From: Barthelona sp. PAP020
Lineage: Eukaryota > Metamonada: BaSk clade
DNA length: 64,000 nt
Assembly (NCBI GenBank): GCA_040182905.1
Contig: JARQWU010000019.1
Location: 20,321-84,320 of the forward strand
Reading direction: 5' to 3'
The position numbers were made by a program, and so were the translations under genes. The notes under the pieces were generated by a model. It saw only the letters and a program-made list of their open reading frames with translations, had not been told where the DNA came from and made no database searches. Below are positions 8,934-19,400 of this stretch, piece after piece; the first letter of the stretch is position 1; every line of letters begins with the position of its first letter.

Positions 8934-9119
8934 ACGGTAAAAATCCTATTTTTCAGCTTAGGATGAAGGTAGATAAGATTGAAGGTATTAAACAAAGCAA
9001 AAAAACAAGGAATTGTCATCTTTGAAAAATCCAAAGGGGGCAAATTTTTTCACTGATAATTTTATTTGAGCTCTTCTTTCAGTTTTCTTTTTCCATTGAA
9101 AATGTGACATGCATAGTAT

Positions 9120-10067
9120 ATGTCTGTTGAGCTAAGTGACAATTTGATGAGGAAAACAATTTACAACATGTTTCCTCCCAAAATTGATGAAAATCGTACA
9201 AGAGAAATTGTAAGTATGTCCTTTTTTTTTGTGAATGATATTGGATACTCACCAGACAGTAAACTTCTGGTGGTTGGTTGGGGTGATATTGAAGTTCCTG
9301 TAATTGATGTATCAACTGGAATGATTGATCGCTCTTTAAAAGATCATACAGACTATGTTTATGGTATTGCCTTTTCACCACACAACAGATGGCAACACGT
9401 TCCGTTGATATGTCTATTATTATATACAGCCTTGCTGATTTCTCCATCTTGAACCGATTGAGTAATGATAATATAGTTCATGCAATTTGCTTTTCTAATT
9501 GTTCAAAGTATGTATATTCTTTTGATGAGATTGGTTATCTCAATAAATGGGATACCAACAATGGTGATGTTGTTTGAAAATAAAAACTCCCGGTGTCTTC
9601 ATTTCCTAACACCCAGTGTTTTGCTTGTTATGTCCAATGATGGGTATATTACCTCATTCAATGTGGATAACTTTCATGAGATTCAAAAAGTACATTGTGG
9701 TAGTGGCAAATCTCATTTTTCCTTTTCTTTGTCACCTGATAAAAAAGAGTTGGTATGTGGAAAGTGTGAAGGGGATATCATCAAAGTCTATTCAATTGTG
9801 CCTGGCTATGATCCCTCACACGAGTCGGAACTTATTCAATTGTCAAGGGACGGTGGCCATGTGTTGTCGAATCTTATTTCTCTGAACATAAACACTCAAA
9901 GTATCAGACATTTGGTAGGTGCAGGTATTTATATGAATGAAAAAGAACCCAATATGATTATTAACACATGTTGGGATTTGTTCGACATCAACGAGACTAA
10001 TGGTGGCAACATGCACATGTTTAGGGAAGAAGAAAGTGATCATGGTGATGCAGAAGATGATGATTAA
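9120..10067 (+). pseudogene. WD40-type beta-propeller gene with two frameshifts
   Basis: Three overlapping frames read as one WD40-like protein. The first (9120 to about 9385) has blade motifs GYSPDSKLLVVGWG and AFSPHNRW. The second (about 9389-9577) continues ATRSVDMSIIIYSL and YLNKWDTNNGDVV. The third (about 9577-10067) continues LLVMSNDGYITSF and SLSPDKKELVCGK, then an acidic end (AEDDD) and TAA. The breaks are one near 9387 (a loss of 1 mod 3 bases inside a blade) and one near 9573 (gain of one base or loss of two). No GT-AG intron repairs either. All three segments keep convincing blade sequence, so decay is recent or the breaks are base-calling errors. The partner or pathway of this propeller is not recognisable. 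Confidence 0.7.
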
Positions 10068-10303
10068 TTAGTTAGTTGTTAAAATGGTCTGAAGCATGAT
10101 TTCATGACGCTTTTTGAACTCTAAAATCTTCTCTTTTATTTTTAGTTCTCCAAACAACATCACACCGTGCAACCTTAAACAGCGGTATCATCTTTCTGAT
10201 TTTTCTTGTTTTTCTATTGGATTTGAATCCTATGGGTTAAATTGCCCAGTAATAAAGAGGAGCGGATTTCTTTAGATCAAAAACAAAAAAAAAGACAATC
10301 AAA

Positions 10304-10747
10304 TCAATTTACATCTGATTCCATCATCATAGCAACATGAGGTATGTTTGCTTCATAAAATATTTCATCACTTGTTTTTGAAAATCCTAATTTGCTGTAA
10401 AATTCAATGACATGTGTTTGAGCATGTAACTTAATAACATTTACTTTTTGAAAAGCAATTTGTTTCATAAATTCAACAATTTGTGCACCATAACCAAACT
10501 TTCTCCACTGTGGCCTAACAGCAACGCGTTCCATTTTACAATAATTATTGAAAAATCTCAATCTACCACATGCAATAGGTTCTTTCGTATTTATATCTTC
10601 TCCAATTATATGAATAGTATTTAATTGATTATCCAAACCATCAATTTCTTCTTCAAAAGCACAATCTTGAAAATGAATAAAGACAATAGATCGAACAACA
10701 GTACTTTTTAATTTGGAAATATCATCAACTGCAATACTACATTGCAT
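10304..10747 (-). CDS. ElaA-like GNAT N-acetyltransferase, 147 aa
   Basis: This is a compact single-domain GNAT. Motif A is visible as ERVAVRPQWRKFGYGAQIV (73-91), containing the acetyl-CoA pyrophosphate loop Q/R-x-x-G-x-G/A (R82, G85, G87, A88). It is followed by LHAQTHVIEFYSKLGF (107-122), the typical motif B with FY-LGF, and EIFYEANIPHVAM (128-140), which matches the ElaA subgroup's conserved ending with an IPH-M pattern. Length is normal for the family. It transfers acetyl from acetyl-CoA to an amine, probably in the cytosol; the substrate of ElaA-type enzymes is not established, so none is assigned. The start at 10747 gives a full N-terminus without extra sequence. It is divergent from the SANT-like gene at 10906, with 158 bp between the starts. 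Confidence 0.85.
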   Translation of the reverse strand: MQCSIAVDDISKLKSTVVRSIVFIHFQDCAFEEEIDGLDNQLNTIHIIGEDINTKEPIACGRLRFFNNYCKMERVAVRPQWRKFGYGAQIVEFMKQIAFQKVNVIKLHAQTHVIEFYSKLGFSKTSDEIFYEANIPHVAMMMESDVN

Positions 10748-10905
10748 TATATGATTACCCTGGAAAAATTATTTGGAAAGTAAAAATTTTTCAAAAACTT
10801 TCACAACCAGTGAATAAAGTCAAGGCGGTCAATAATTAATTCCAAATTTTTTTTTCACAATAAATTTGTTTTATTTTATTATTTTATTTATTAAATAGTT
10901 TTCTT
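10748..10905. promoter_or_regulatory. Divergent upstream region, 158 bp
   Basis: The segment separates the start codons of the GNAT (minus) and the SANT-like gene (plus) and must hold both promoters. It is AT-rich with T-runs and a TTTATT/TTATTTATT stretch just before the ATG at 10906. No specific operator is recognisable. Confidence 0.4.
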
Positions 10906-11571
10906 ATGGCTGATCAGGAAAATTTAATTGAATATAGAAAGGATTTTATGAGAAAACTTGAAGTTCAAAACGAAATTTTTTTCAAAATTGATGAAATTTC
11001 AAAATTGAGAAAAGAATTGTCTGAATTGGATGAAAAGTTGTGTCCACCTGGTTATAACAAGGGAATTTGGTCATTGGAGGAAGTTCAATCATTGTATGAT
11101 GGGCATGCATTATTCAATGAGGATATTGATCTCGTTAATTCTTGTGTTCGTACACGTTCTAGTGGAGCTATTCATTCTATGTGGAAGAAAATTCAATCTG
11201 GTGAAGAACCAAATTATAAAAAGGAGCCCAAGGATCAAACTGAATTGGAATCTTCTCAAGATGATGAAACATTGCCAATTTCTCAAAAGAATAAAAAAGA
11301 TGAAAAATCCAAGAAGCAAAATAAAGACAAATCAAAAGAGAAAGCTAAAGAAATTTCAAAAGAAAAGGAAGTGACTATTGATTCGAAGTTTAGTTCTTCT
11401 TCTGTTACTGTTATTGAAACTGAAAAAAAAGATAAAGACAAATCAAAGAAAAAGAAAAAAGACAAGGATTCAAAGGATTCCAAGAAACATAAAGACACCA
11501 AAGAAAGCAAAGATAAGGATTTAAAAAAGAAGAAATCAAAGGAACCCAAAGATTCTAAAAAGAAAAAATAG
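10906..11571 (+). CDS. SANT/Myb-like protein with lysine-rich tail, 221 aa
   Basis: Residues 1-45 are a charged helix (KIDEISKLRKELSELDEKL) that could form a coiled coil. Residues 53-96 resemble a SANT/Myb repeat: GIWSLEEVQSLYDGH, then D-x-x-L, then RSSGAIHSMWKKI, with the Trp at the start and the spaced hydrophobics of the three-helix fold. Residues about 115-221 are almost wholly Lys, Asp, Glu and Ser (KKDKDKSKKKKKDKD), ending in KKKK; such tails are disordered, nuclear-targeting and nucleic-acid binding. The likely place is the nucleus or chromatin, but the SANT match is partial and the target unknown. The gene ends in TAG. A GA-rich microsatellite lies about 110 bp downstream. Confidence 0.7.
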   Translation: MADQENLIEYRKDFMRKLEVQNEIFFKIDEISKLRKELSELDEKLCPPGYNKGIWSLEEVQSLYDGHALFNEDIDLVNSCVRTRSSGAIHSMWKKIQSGEEPNYKKEPKDQTELESSQDDETLPISQKNKKDEKSKKQNKDKSKEKAKEISKEKEVTIDSKFSSSSVTVIETEKKDKDKSKKKKKDKDSKDSKKHKDTKESKDKDLKKKKSKEPKDSKKKK

Positions 11572-12022
11572 TTCCCAAGTGAATTTGTAAAGTGTATTTA
11601 TATATATATTTCTTTTCCTTTGTCTGATAAGTTTTCCAAAACTTTCTAAATTTGAACTAGAGCCTCAGCCGATTCTCAAAAGAGGAGAGGAGAGAGAGAG
11701 AGAGAGAGAAAGAGAGAAAGAGTCCATCATTCCTTTCAGGAACCGCTCAGTCTTAACTCTTTTATTTCATGGGCTGTAGTAGGAATTCATCCTAAATGAA
11801 CAAAAGACAATATAAATGTGTTTAAGGTTTTTTCTTTACTTTTTAGTATTAATGTATCAAAATTGAAAAATTCAAGCAATAACATGAAATTGTAAGAATT
11901 GTAAGATGAAGGATACAAGTGAATAAAATAGGTCAACAAAGAACATTTGAGGAAATTCATCAAAATGACATTTGTGAAAAACACAAAATCACAGAGAGTG
12001 AATTCATTAAAATATGAAGGTT
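11572..12022. other. Intergenic up to scaffold gap
   Basis: This 451-bp stretch holds a GA microsatellite (11681-11722) and AT-rich sequence up to the run of Ns. A short plus-strand frame ends at 12017 (about 36 codons, including TFEEIHQNDICEKHK); it has no start and is too short to call. The minus-strand frame that continues from the syntaxin fragment through the Ns has no syntaxin resemblance here and should not be joined. Confidence 0.5.
11681..11722. repeat. GA-rich microsatellite
   Basis: About 42 bp of nearly pure purine (AG)n with a few interruptions (AGAGG, AAAG), lying downstream of the SANT-like gene. Confidence 0.9.
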
Positions 12023-12032
12023 NNNNNNNNNN
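12023..12032. other. Assembly gap (10 N)
   Basis: Ten Ns of conventional placeholder length. The true gap size is unknown. A coding frame stops making sense exactly here, so it cuts a gene. Confidence 0.98.
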
Positions 12033-12347
12033 ATCAGTGGATATCTTTCTGGTCAGCGTTTCAATGCTTTGCTCCAAATCAGTATCTTCATCAAAGTACC
12101 CTTTTAATTTAGAATCATACAACTTTGATAAATTGGAAATCAACACATTCAACGACTGAATGTTTTCCTCCACATCCTCGCTCAGACGCATCCAGTACGG
12201 TTGTGAATTCAATACTAACCCAGGATCCTCCTCATCTCCAGACAAAAGTGCATCTTCAATCGTGTTGCTCTTCCGATCCAATTGGATTTGATGACGAAAT
12301 TGAATATATATCGACGTTAAATCTTTGGTTGGTAATGGCCAATCCAT
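12033..12347 (-). CDS. Syntaxin-16/Tlg2-like SNARE, N-terminal fragment
   Basis: The frame starts at ATG 12347 and runs 105 codons into the N gap. Early residues TSIYIQFRHQIQ (11-22) match the N-peptide region of Tlg2/syntaxin-16 (T/S-x-x-F/Y-x-x-x-R). An acidic linker (SGDEEDPGL) follows, then PYWMRLSEDVEENIQSLNV (50-68) and LSKLYDSKLKGYFDEDTDLE (73-92), which fit the start of the Habc domain of syntaxin-16 (proline-x-W, E-E/D-I, L-x-x-L-H/Y-D, then an acidic loop and a second helix). In this family the protein is a Qa-SNARE of the trans-Golgi network/endosome. The rest of Habc, the SNARE motif and the C-terminal membrane anchor are missing because of the gap. The assignment rests on motif recall and needs alignment. 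Confidence 0.6.
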
Positions 12348-13420
12348 AAAATAAGTGAATAAAATCAGAAAAGAAATGAAGAATTTTCGTTTATTTGGAA
12401 AATATGTTGATTTTCATTTGATCAATAATACAACTTAATTCAATAGGTAAAAAGAAAGGTTGTTGACCTGTTAAAATTGATATTGTTGGAATTTAAGTGC
12501 TTGGGTTTCTCCTTTTATCCCTCAATTTATTTTCTGTTAGAAACTATTTTTAAAGAATTTGTAATCAGAATAATAAAATAAAAAGATTTCACACAAAGGA
12601 AGTCACATGCTGAAATGAATGATGATATTTCTCACCTAATCTGATCAACTTTGATCAATCCACCAAATTTTTCTCAAAAATGTTGGGATATAAAATCAAT
12701 AAGAAATTAACAAGACTTTTTCTTTTTAAAGTAAATCTTTGAAATGAAATGAATTTTTTTTTTTTTTTTGGTTAACAATAATGTGGTAATTATATTTTTT
12801 ACTGTTTTATAAATATGAAATTCTTTTTGTTGCAATTGCAACACCTCAAACAAATTATTATGGTTTGCTACGATTCAGGAAATGAAATGTGGAGGCATTG
12901 TAAGTAACTAACCATTAGCTCCTCTAATTGTACATAAAAAATAAAATGAAGTATTTGTGTGAATTTAACAATTAAATTAAATTAAATTAAACTTAATATT
13001 TTTTTTTTTTCTTGTTACCGCTTTTGTGTTTATTTTAAAGTAAACAGATATGATTTATTTGTTAAATAGAAATTCTTCCGTCTAAAGGAAAGTTTTTGAT
13101 GCTGTCAATTTTGAATTTGAGAATGATTCCCTTTAGTTGAATTTCAAGAATACTTTTCTGAAGAAAGCTTCTTCTTTTATATCTTAACATCAATTCTAAT
13201 CTTATTTATAAGTGAATTACTCAATAAATGTATGAGTAACACACAGGATCTGTGTTTAAAATCAAAAATTTTTTCGGTTTAAAAATAATTCATTTATATC
13301 TTGAAAAAACCATTCCAAAAAAAAAAACTACCAAAATATTTACAAAATAGAAATATGCTTAAAATGCATGTTTCAATTATTATTTTTAAATCAATAATCA
13401 ACGAGAATTAGATTAATTTC
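12348..13420. other. 1.07-kb intergenic region, no gene seen
   Basis: The region lies between the SNARE fragment (reading left) and the 3' end of the giant gene (reading left). It is very AT-rich with T-runs at 12752-12769 and 13001-13010 and a short pentanucleotide repeat at about 12971-12990. I see no open frame of note, tRNA or other RNA. It probably contains the SNARE promoter and the giant gene's 3' UTR. Confidence 0.5.
12971..12990. repeat. Pentanucleotide (ATTAA)4 microsatellite
   Basis: Four perfect ATTAA units in the spacer downstream of the giant gene. Confidence 0.85.
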
Positions 13421-16400
13421 TTATTGATATAAACCAAAAGAACTCATTTCTGAAGGATTTTGAACTTTTAAGTCATTCCAAAAATTTTCAACATCAAATT
13501 CTTGTTTGCTTGTTTGTTGCACAATAGGGTTTCTCAAACTATTATGACGATGTAAACTGTTTCGGAACAATTTTTGTGTGTTTGTAGTCAAACGTCCATG
13601 AGCAATAATAAAAAATGTGTAAAGTAACGTTGAAACAACTTGAATAACCATCATAGCAAAAATAAAGTTGCAAAAACTTGAGAAACTGTCTGAACTCTTG
13701 ATGGAGCTATCTAACCAATAACAGAACCAAAAACTCAATAAAACAATCAATGTGAAATAATGAGATGTTGCTAAACGATGACAAATTTCATAATCAAATG
13801 GATTTAATCGTACATGAATAATTAGCATTGTAATTGTTAAAACTAGCAACAAAGTTTGTTGCAATAATCGCATTCTGATCAAAACATATGAAATTAATGA
13901 AAAAAGGACAACAAAAGTTGAATAATATATCTCAGGGGTTGTTGATAAGTTCTTGTATATCCTTCTAATGCTTTCTTTTGGGTCAATTCTCATTTTTTCT
14001 TTTTCATCTTCTTCACCTTCAATAACTATTTTGTTGTGATAATTTCTAATGATAACAAATGTGAAGATCAAACCTGGCAACGAAAATCCAACTGCTTTCC
14101 AATACTCGTTTGAAAACAATACAATATCTGGATAATTTGCAATAACTAAGGTTGCATTTAAGTTGTTTATACTCAATATTTCTACACATGTGACAATTAA
14201 AGGAACAATAATTACATAAATTACTAGATTATATAATTTCTTCATGAAAGGATGAATCCAATAAAGTATTCCAAAAACAAGTATTGTTGCATATATAACA
14301 GCGATAGGTAAATATATGCTTTTTGCAATTGGTACAGAACATGCCAATAACTTGATGTGACCAATATCGAGGAATATTTCGTCAATAATTGTAAAAACAC
14401 CATGTAATAGACCAGGAACAACAAGTGGAGCAGCTCTTTGTAAAATTGCTAACAGTTGGAAAAAACGAATAAAAGGAAAATATATTGCAGAATATTTGAA
14501 TCCTTTTGTTCCATCAACAATCATGAAAATGAATAAACTAACCAAAACACAACTGGCAGCAACACTGTATATTGTTATAAATGGCACCGATGGACATTTT
14601 AGACAATATGGAGCAAAATTGGTATATCCTTTATCACAATTTGAACATCCCACTCCAACAAATCCTTCACCACACTCTTCTTCAATTTCTTCCTCCAAAT
14701 TGGTGTTGTTTAATCGATCACATGTTCCAAGACATCCATCTGTGGGACACATTTGAACACTGCCATCAACTGCACGATAAAAACCCTTTTCAATGCAAGT
14801 AACATTTCCACCATAACATTTCATTCCAACAGGACATGGTGAACAAATACCTTTTTCAAATTCAAACAGATCTCCTTTACACTGACACACAGTTCGATCT
14901 TCAGATGCAACCATGTTTGCTTCACATAATTCACATTTTGTGCTGCCTGGAATGGTATTTATTGAATATGCATCGCAACGTTCACAACCGTTCATTCCCG
15001 CAATACGATAAGAACCTGCTAAACACGCAACGCATTTGGTTGAACCTTCAGCATTTGTCCAATATCCTTCATCACATGAAGTGCAAGCATGAGATGAAGC
15101 TATGGGAGCTATTGTTCCAAAAGGACAGATTTCACATTTTCCATTGTAAACTCCTTCTCCCTCTTTGCAAACAATAATTTCTACGAATACAGAGGAAGAT
15201 ACCAAACCGCTTGCCTCAACAACAATTTCATGAATCGCTGGAGTACCTGAAACAATCATTTCAGGAATACTACCCACACCATTAACAGTATTGCTCATTG
15301 TTGTTCCCTTTATTGCAATGTTTGATTTGGGAACAACACCAACCTTTCTGGTAATATCATTAGTGATGGAATTTCCATATCCATCTGTTACAAAAACTTC
15401 AATGGTATGAATAGGGTCAGTCAAAGTGTCCTTATTATTGGAAATTAAAGATGCATTAAGGAAACGAGGATCAGATGAAAAAATATTTCCAAACATCAAA
15501 GCGGAGTTACCTGTGGCGATATTATTGAAAACTGCAGGCAATTCTTTGTGATTAGAAAACATAACACCACCAACAATCCCAGCATTATTTTCGGTAAAAG
15601 TTGAATTGGAAATATTTGATTTGTTTGATGCCGTATTGACAAAGTCATTTGTGTAAAAATTATATAATTGTGGTAATTCTCCTGTAATACCATAATTATG
15701 AAGAGTATTAACGTCTATTTGAGCAATAACTCCACCAATTTTATTGACTGAGTTACGAACAAACTTTGAATCAGTGATTGTTAAATCACCACCCAATGAA
15801 AATACAACGCCTCCAAATTCAGAAGCGTGATTGTCTTCAAAAATAGAAGAATCGATCATTAAAATTCCTTCATGTGAAATCACACCACCATTGGTTTTGG
15901 AAATACACTTTTGGAAGAAGCAATTGGTTATTTTAATTGTCGGTATGTTATCAACAAAACACTTGCCAACAACAAGGGAATTTTCACTCACTAGGTTTAG
16001 TATTTGCAAATTATTGAAATGTATGAAACCTCCTGCGCCATAAAATACTTCATCAATATGACTGTTTTTCATTTCACCATTGTATACTACAGTTGAAGAG
16101 TTTAACAAAGAAATAAAACGTTTTCCTTCAATACTTTCAAATTTAACATTTTCGAATATGTTTATACAATGTTTGGTAAGAATTAATTGATTATTAAGTG
16201 TTAAATCCTTTCCTTCGACTTTATTCAGTGAAATTGATGATGATATTGCTCGAATAAGATCTGAATTCTTAGCTTCTCCACTGACAAAAGAAATATCATT
16301 TAATTGAACTGTACAGCTCTCGTAAGAGAAGATTGTATCAAAGTTCGATAAATTTAACTTTGTTTGCATTGTTAACTCCATCACTGAATCCATTCCATAA

Positions 16401-19400
16401 GATAAAGCACTTAAACTGACATTGGAAACATATAATTGCTGGAGATTCATCAACCCTTGCTCCAAAATGAAAATAATGGTTTCTTTTCGATCGTCCCAAC
16501 AATCTTTGACATTGACATATCTGATAATCAATTCAGAAGTGTCTATTTTGAACACCCCAAATCCACTGCTTGTGGTTTCTTCAATGTTTAACGACATTAG
16601 GTTCATGTTAGAATTCACCAACATAATGGCTTCCTTTCTATGAATATTTTTGAGAGTAAAATTGCTGCCATTAATTTCGGATGAAATAATCTTAATTCCA
16701 ACACTATTAACATGTGATGAGTTGATAAAACTAACATTATTGAAGTTAATTTTAGAATTACGCACAAGAATAGTATTCTTCGAATCTTTAAAAGTAATAT
16801 TGCTGATATTTACTTCTCTTGATAAACCAACATTGTTCAAAAGTACCTTTTGATCGGGTTGACAATCAATAATCACAGAATCAGTTTCATTAATTTTGAC
16901 AGCTTCAATAGAGATATCACGTTTATTTAAAATTAATGGGAGAACCTTTGAATAAGTTCCTGGTAACATGAATATCTTTGCATTTCTGTTGATTCTGTGT
17001 CTCAACACAAAATCAAAAGTCAAACAAGGACTTGCTTTTCCACCACAACATAAATTATCGTTTCCATCAGATGAAATATAAGCAAAAGGACCAACGCTAT
17101 TATCAATACTGCTGCCCAATTGAGCAAAAAATTTCTTTTCCTCATACAAAAATAAAAACAATGCATCGCATTGTAATTCTGTATCAATGAAAGTTCCCTC
17201 ATGACTTTTATATTTTATCAAAGGCCAATTGGATTGAGCTTCCAAATAATCAGGAATAGTAAATTGCAAAATATATCTTCCATTTAAATCACCATGGCCT
17301 TTAATATCAAAATAAGAATAAGAAGTCATGTTAAAAAAATAAGACCACATGATAGCATCCGGGGTCAAAGACAAATTATCAAAAGTTATCAAAGAAGAAG
17401 AATAAATTTCTGATTCAGAAGTTAAATTACCAATAAAAGCTCCATAACCCTTAATTACATGATTGTTTAATAATGTGAAATTCTTTGTTGTACCAAAAGC
17501 ACCACCTTCTAATATGATGTCTTCTCCCAATTTGATGTCTTTTATTGATAAAGAACCATTTTTGGCAATAACACCTTTTTTAATGTTCACTGTACATTCC
17601 ATAACTGAGTTACCATCAATCAAAATAATTTCTTCAACAAATAATTGACTCTTTTCATTGCAAATGAAATGAGTTGTATAAGTCCATTCACTTGCCAACA
17701 TCAAAGTTGAATTATCCAAATTACACACAGAATTTTGTGATCTTATGGGATTTTTCACATTAAGAGTTGAATTATAAATGAAGGAATTGCCTGTTAATTT
17801 AATTTCAGTAATTGAACCATTTTTGATAAATGTTTCACCACCATTGAGAGAAAGATATTCAAAAGTACCATTTTTAACCAAAAGTTTTCCATCATTTACT
17901 GTAATGTTATCAACAAATATATTAGCATTAGCAGAAAAAATACCACCATCAATAAAAACATCTTTTAGATCAATATTTAAAATGTCTAAAAAGAAAGAAC
18001 CATCATGAACTATTACAGAAGTATCTTTGAAAATTGTTTTTTCACTATCAAATAAAGCAAATCCATCATTCATGATGAGAATGGAATCCGTAAAATTGAA
18101 AACAGATTCATCAAATGCAAATATTGACCCACCATAAATTATTAATCTGTCAATATCAGCATAACCTTTCTCAACCAATGTAATTTCTCCATCATATATT
18201 GTGGTGATCAATTCATATATGGTACTGTTGATTTTAAAACTTCCTTCATGCATATTTACTCTCAATGTCTTAATATCTGCAAAAACTTTCAAATAATTAT
18301 GATTGTTGACAAATATGTCTTGTTCAGTCTTTAAAGGTTTCAATATCAAATCACCCGCATTAGAAATTGTTAAAGTATTAGTTAATTCTCCGACAATTGA
18401 ATGAATTCCATCAAAGAACTTCAATATTCCATTTCCATCATATGAACCACACAAAATGGTTGAATTATGTAATAACAATGTACCATTCATATGAATAGAA
18501 CCAATGTGAGAAAATTTACTGTCAAAATTAGCTATTGATTTATCATCAATCGCAATGACACTGCTTTCTTCAAATTCTAAAATACCATTCGAATTAAGAA
18601 AAGTGGAATCATTCAAACACAATTTTCCAATTAGATACATATTAACATGAGAGATGTTCACAAATGTTTTATTCATGTTTAGTTGTCCTTCGATATCTAA
18701 CAGATGATTTTCAGAAAAACCTTCAACGGTCAAATTGTCTGCAACTTCAATAATTCCCATTAATTTAATGACACTGGAATGATTCATAGAAATAAAGCCA
18801 GCCAAAGATCCATTAGCAAAGATCTTTACGTCTGCATTGTCAATTAAACTAAAGTGGTCATTTTGTTGCAAATTTTGAATATTGTGCTTAATATCATCCT
18901 TATACGTAACATTTGCACTCTTACATGAATCCGAATGTACTGTTGCAGTTCCACTAATTATTGAATTGTTCATTAGAATTTTGTTTGAATTGACTGTTTC
19001 ATGAAGGGTTAATCGTGAGGATTCTATTGTCAAATTTTTGATTTCAATGTCAGAATGTGAAACAACTCCTGAAAAATCAGAAACAAAATCAACAATCATC
19101 AATTTTTTGGTTGTTTGAACGACAACATCTGAATTTAAAGCATGAATAAAATTAACACTAACATTTGCATCACCAGACACGTTGAATTTGGTATCGAATA
19201 ACTCCATGTTAGCAAAGTAAATTGATGTTTCGCCATCAATACTTAACTTTGAATTTTGTGATTGCATATTCAGATACTTAATATTGCAACTATCTGATAT
19301 ATTCATGTTGCTTGTATCTAAAATGACTGAGATATTACCATTATGAGAAGTCGCAGTAACAACACTGTCCATAAATTCAAAGAAGGCATCAAAAGTTTCA

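Noticed and set aside
9079-9447. 122-codon minus-strand frame
   Set aside because: It lies antisense to the WD40 gene, whose blade motifs make the plus strand the coding one.
10236-10260. T-loop-like GGATTTGAATCC suggesting a tRNA
   Set aside because: No acceptor stem, D arm or anticodon arm can be placed around it.
11110-11549. Minus-strand frames opposite the SANT-like gene
   Set aside because: They mirror the Lys-rich coding strand as Phe/Leu/Ser-rich shadow sequence.
11943-12019. Short plus-strand coding-like stretch (TFEEIHQNDICEKHK) ending just before the gap
   Set aside because: About 36 codons without a start or recognisable motif; too weak to list as a gene.
11787-12022. Continuation of the syntaxin frame through the Ns
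   Set aside because: The sequence left of the gap is hydrophobic, low-complexity and unlike a syntaxin; the frame is open only because the Ns are counted as codons.
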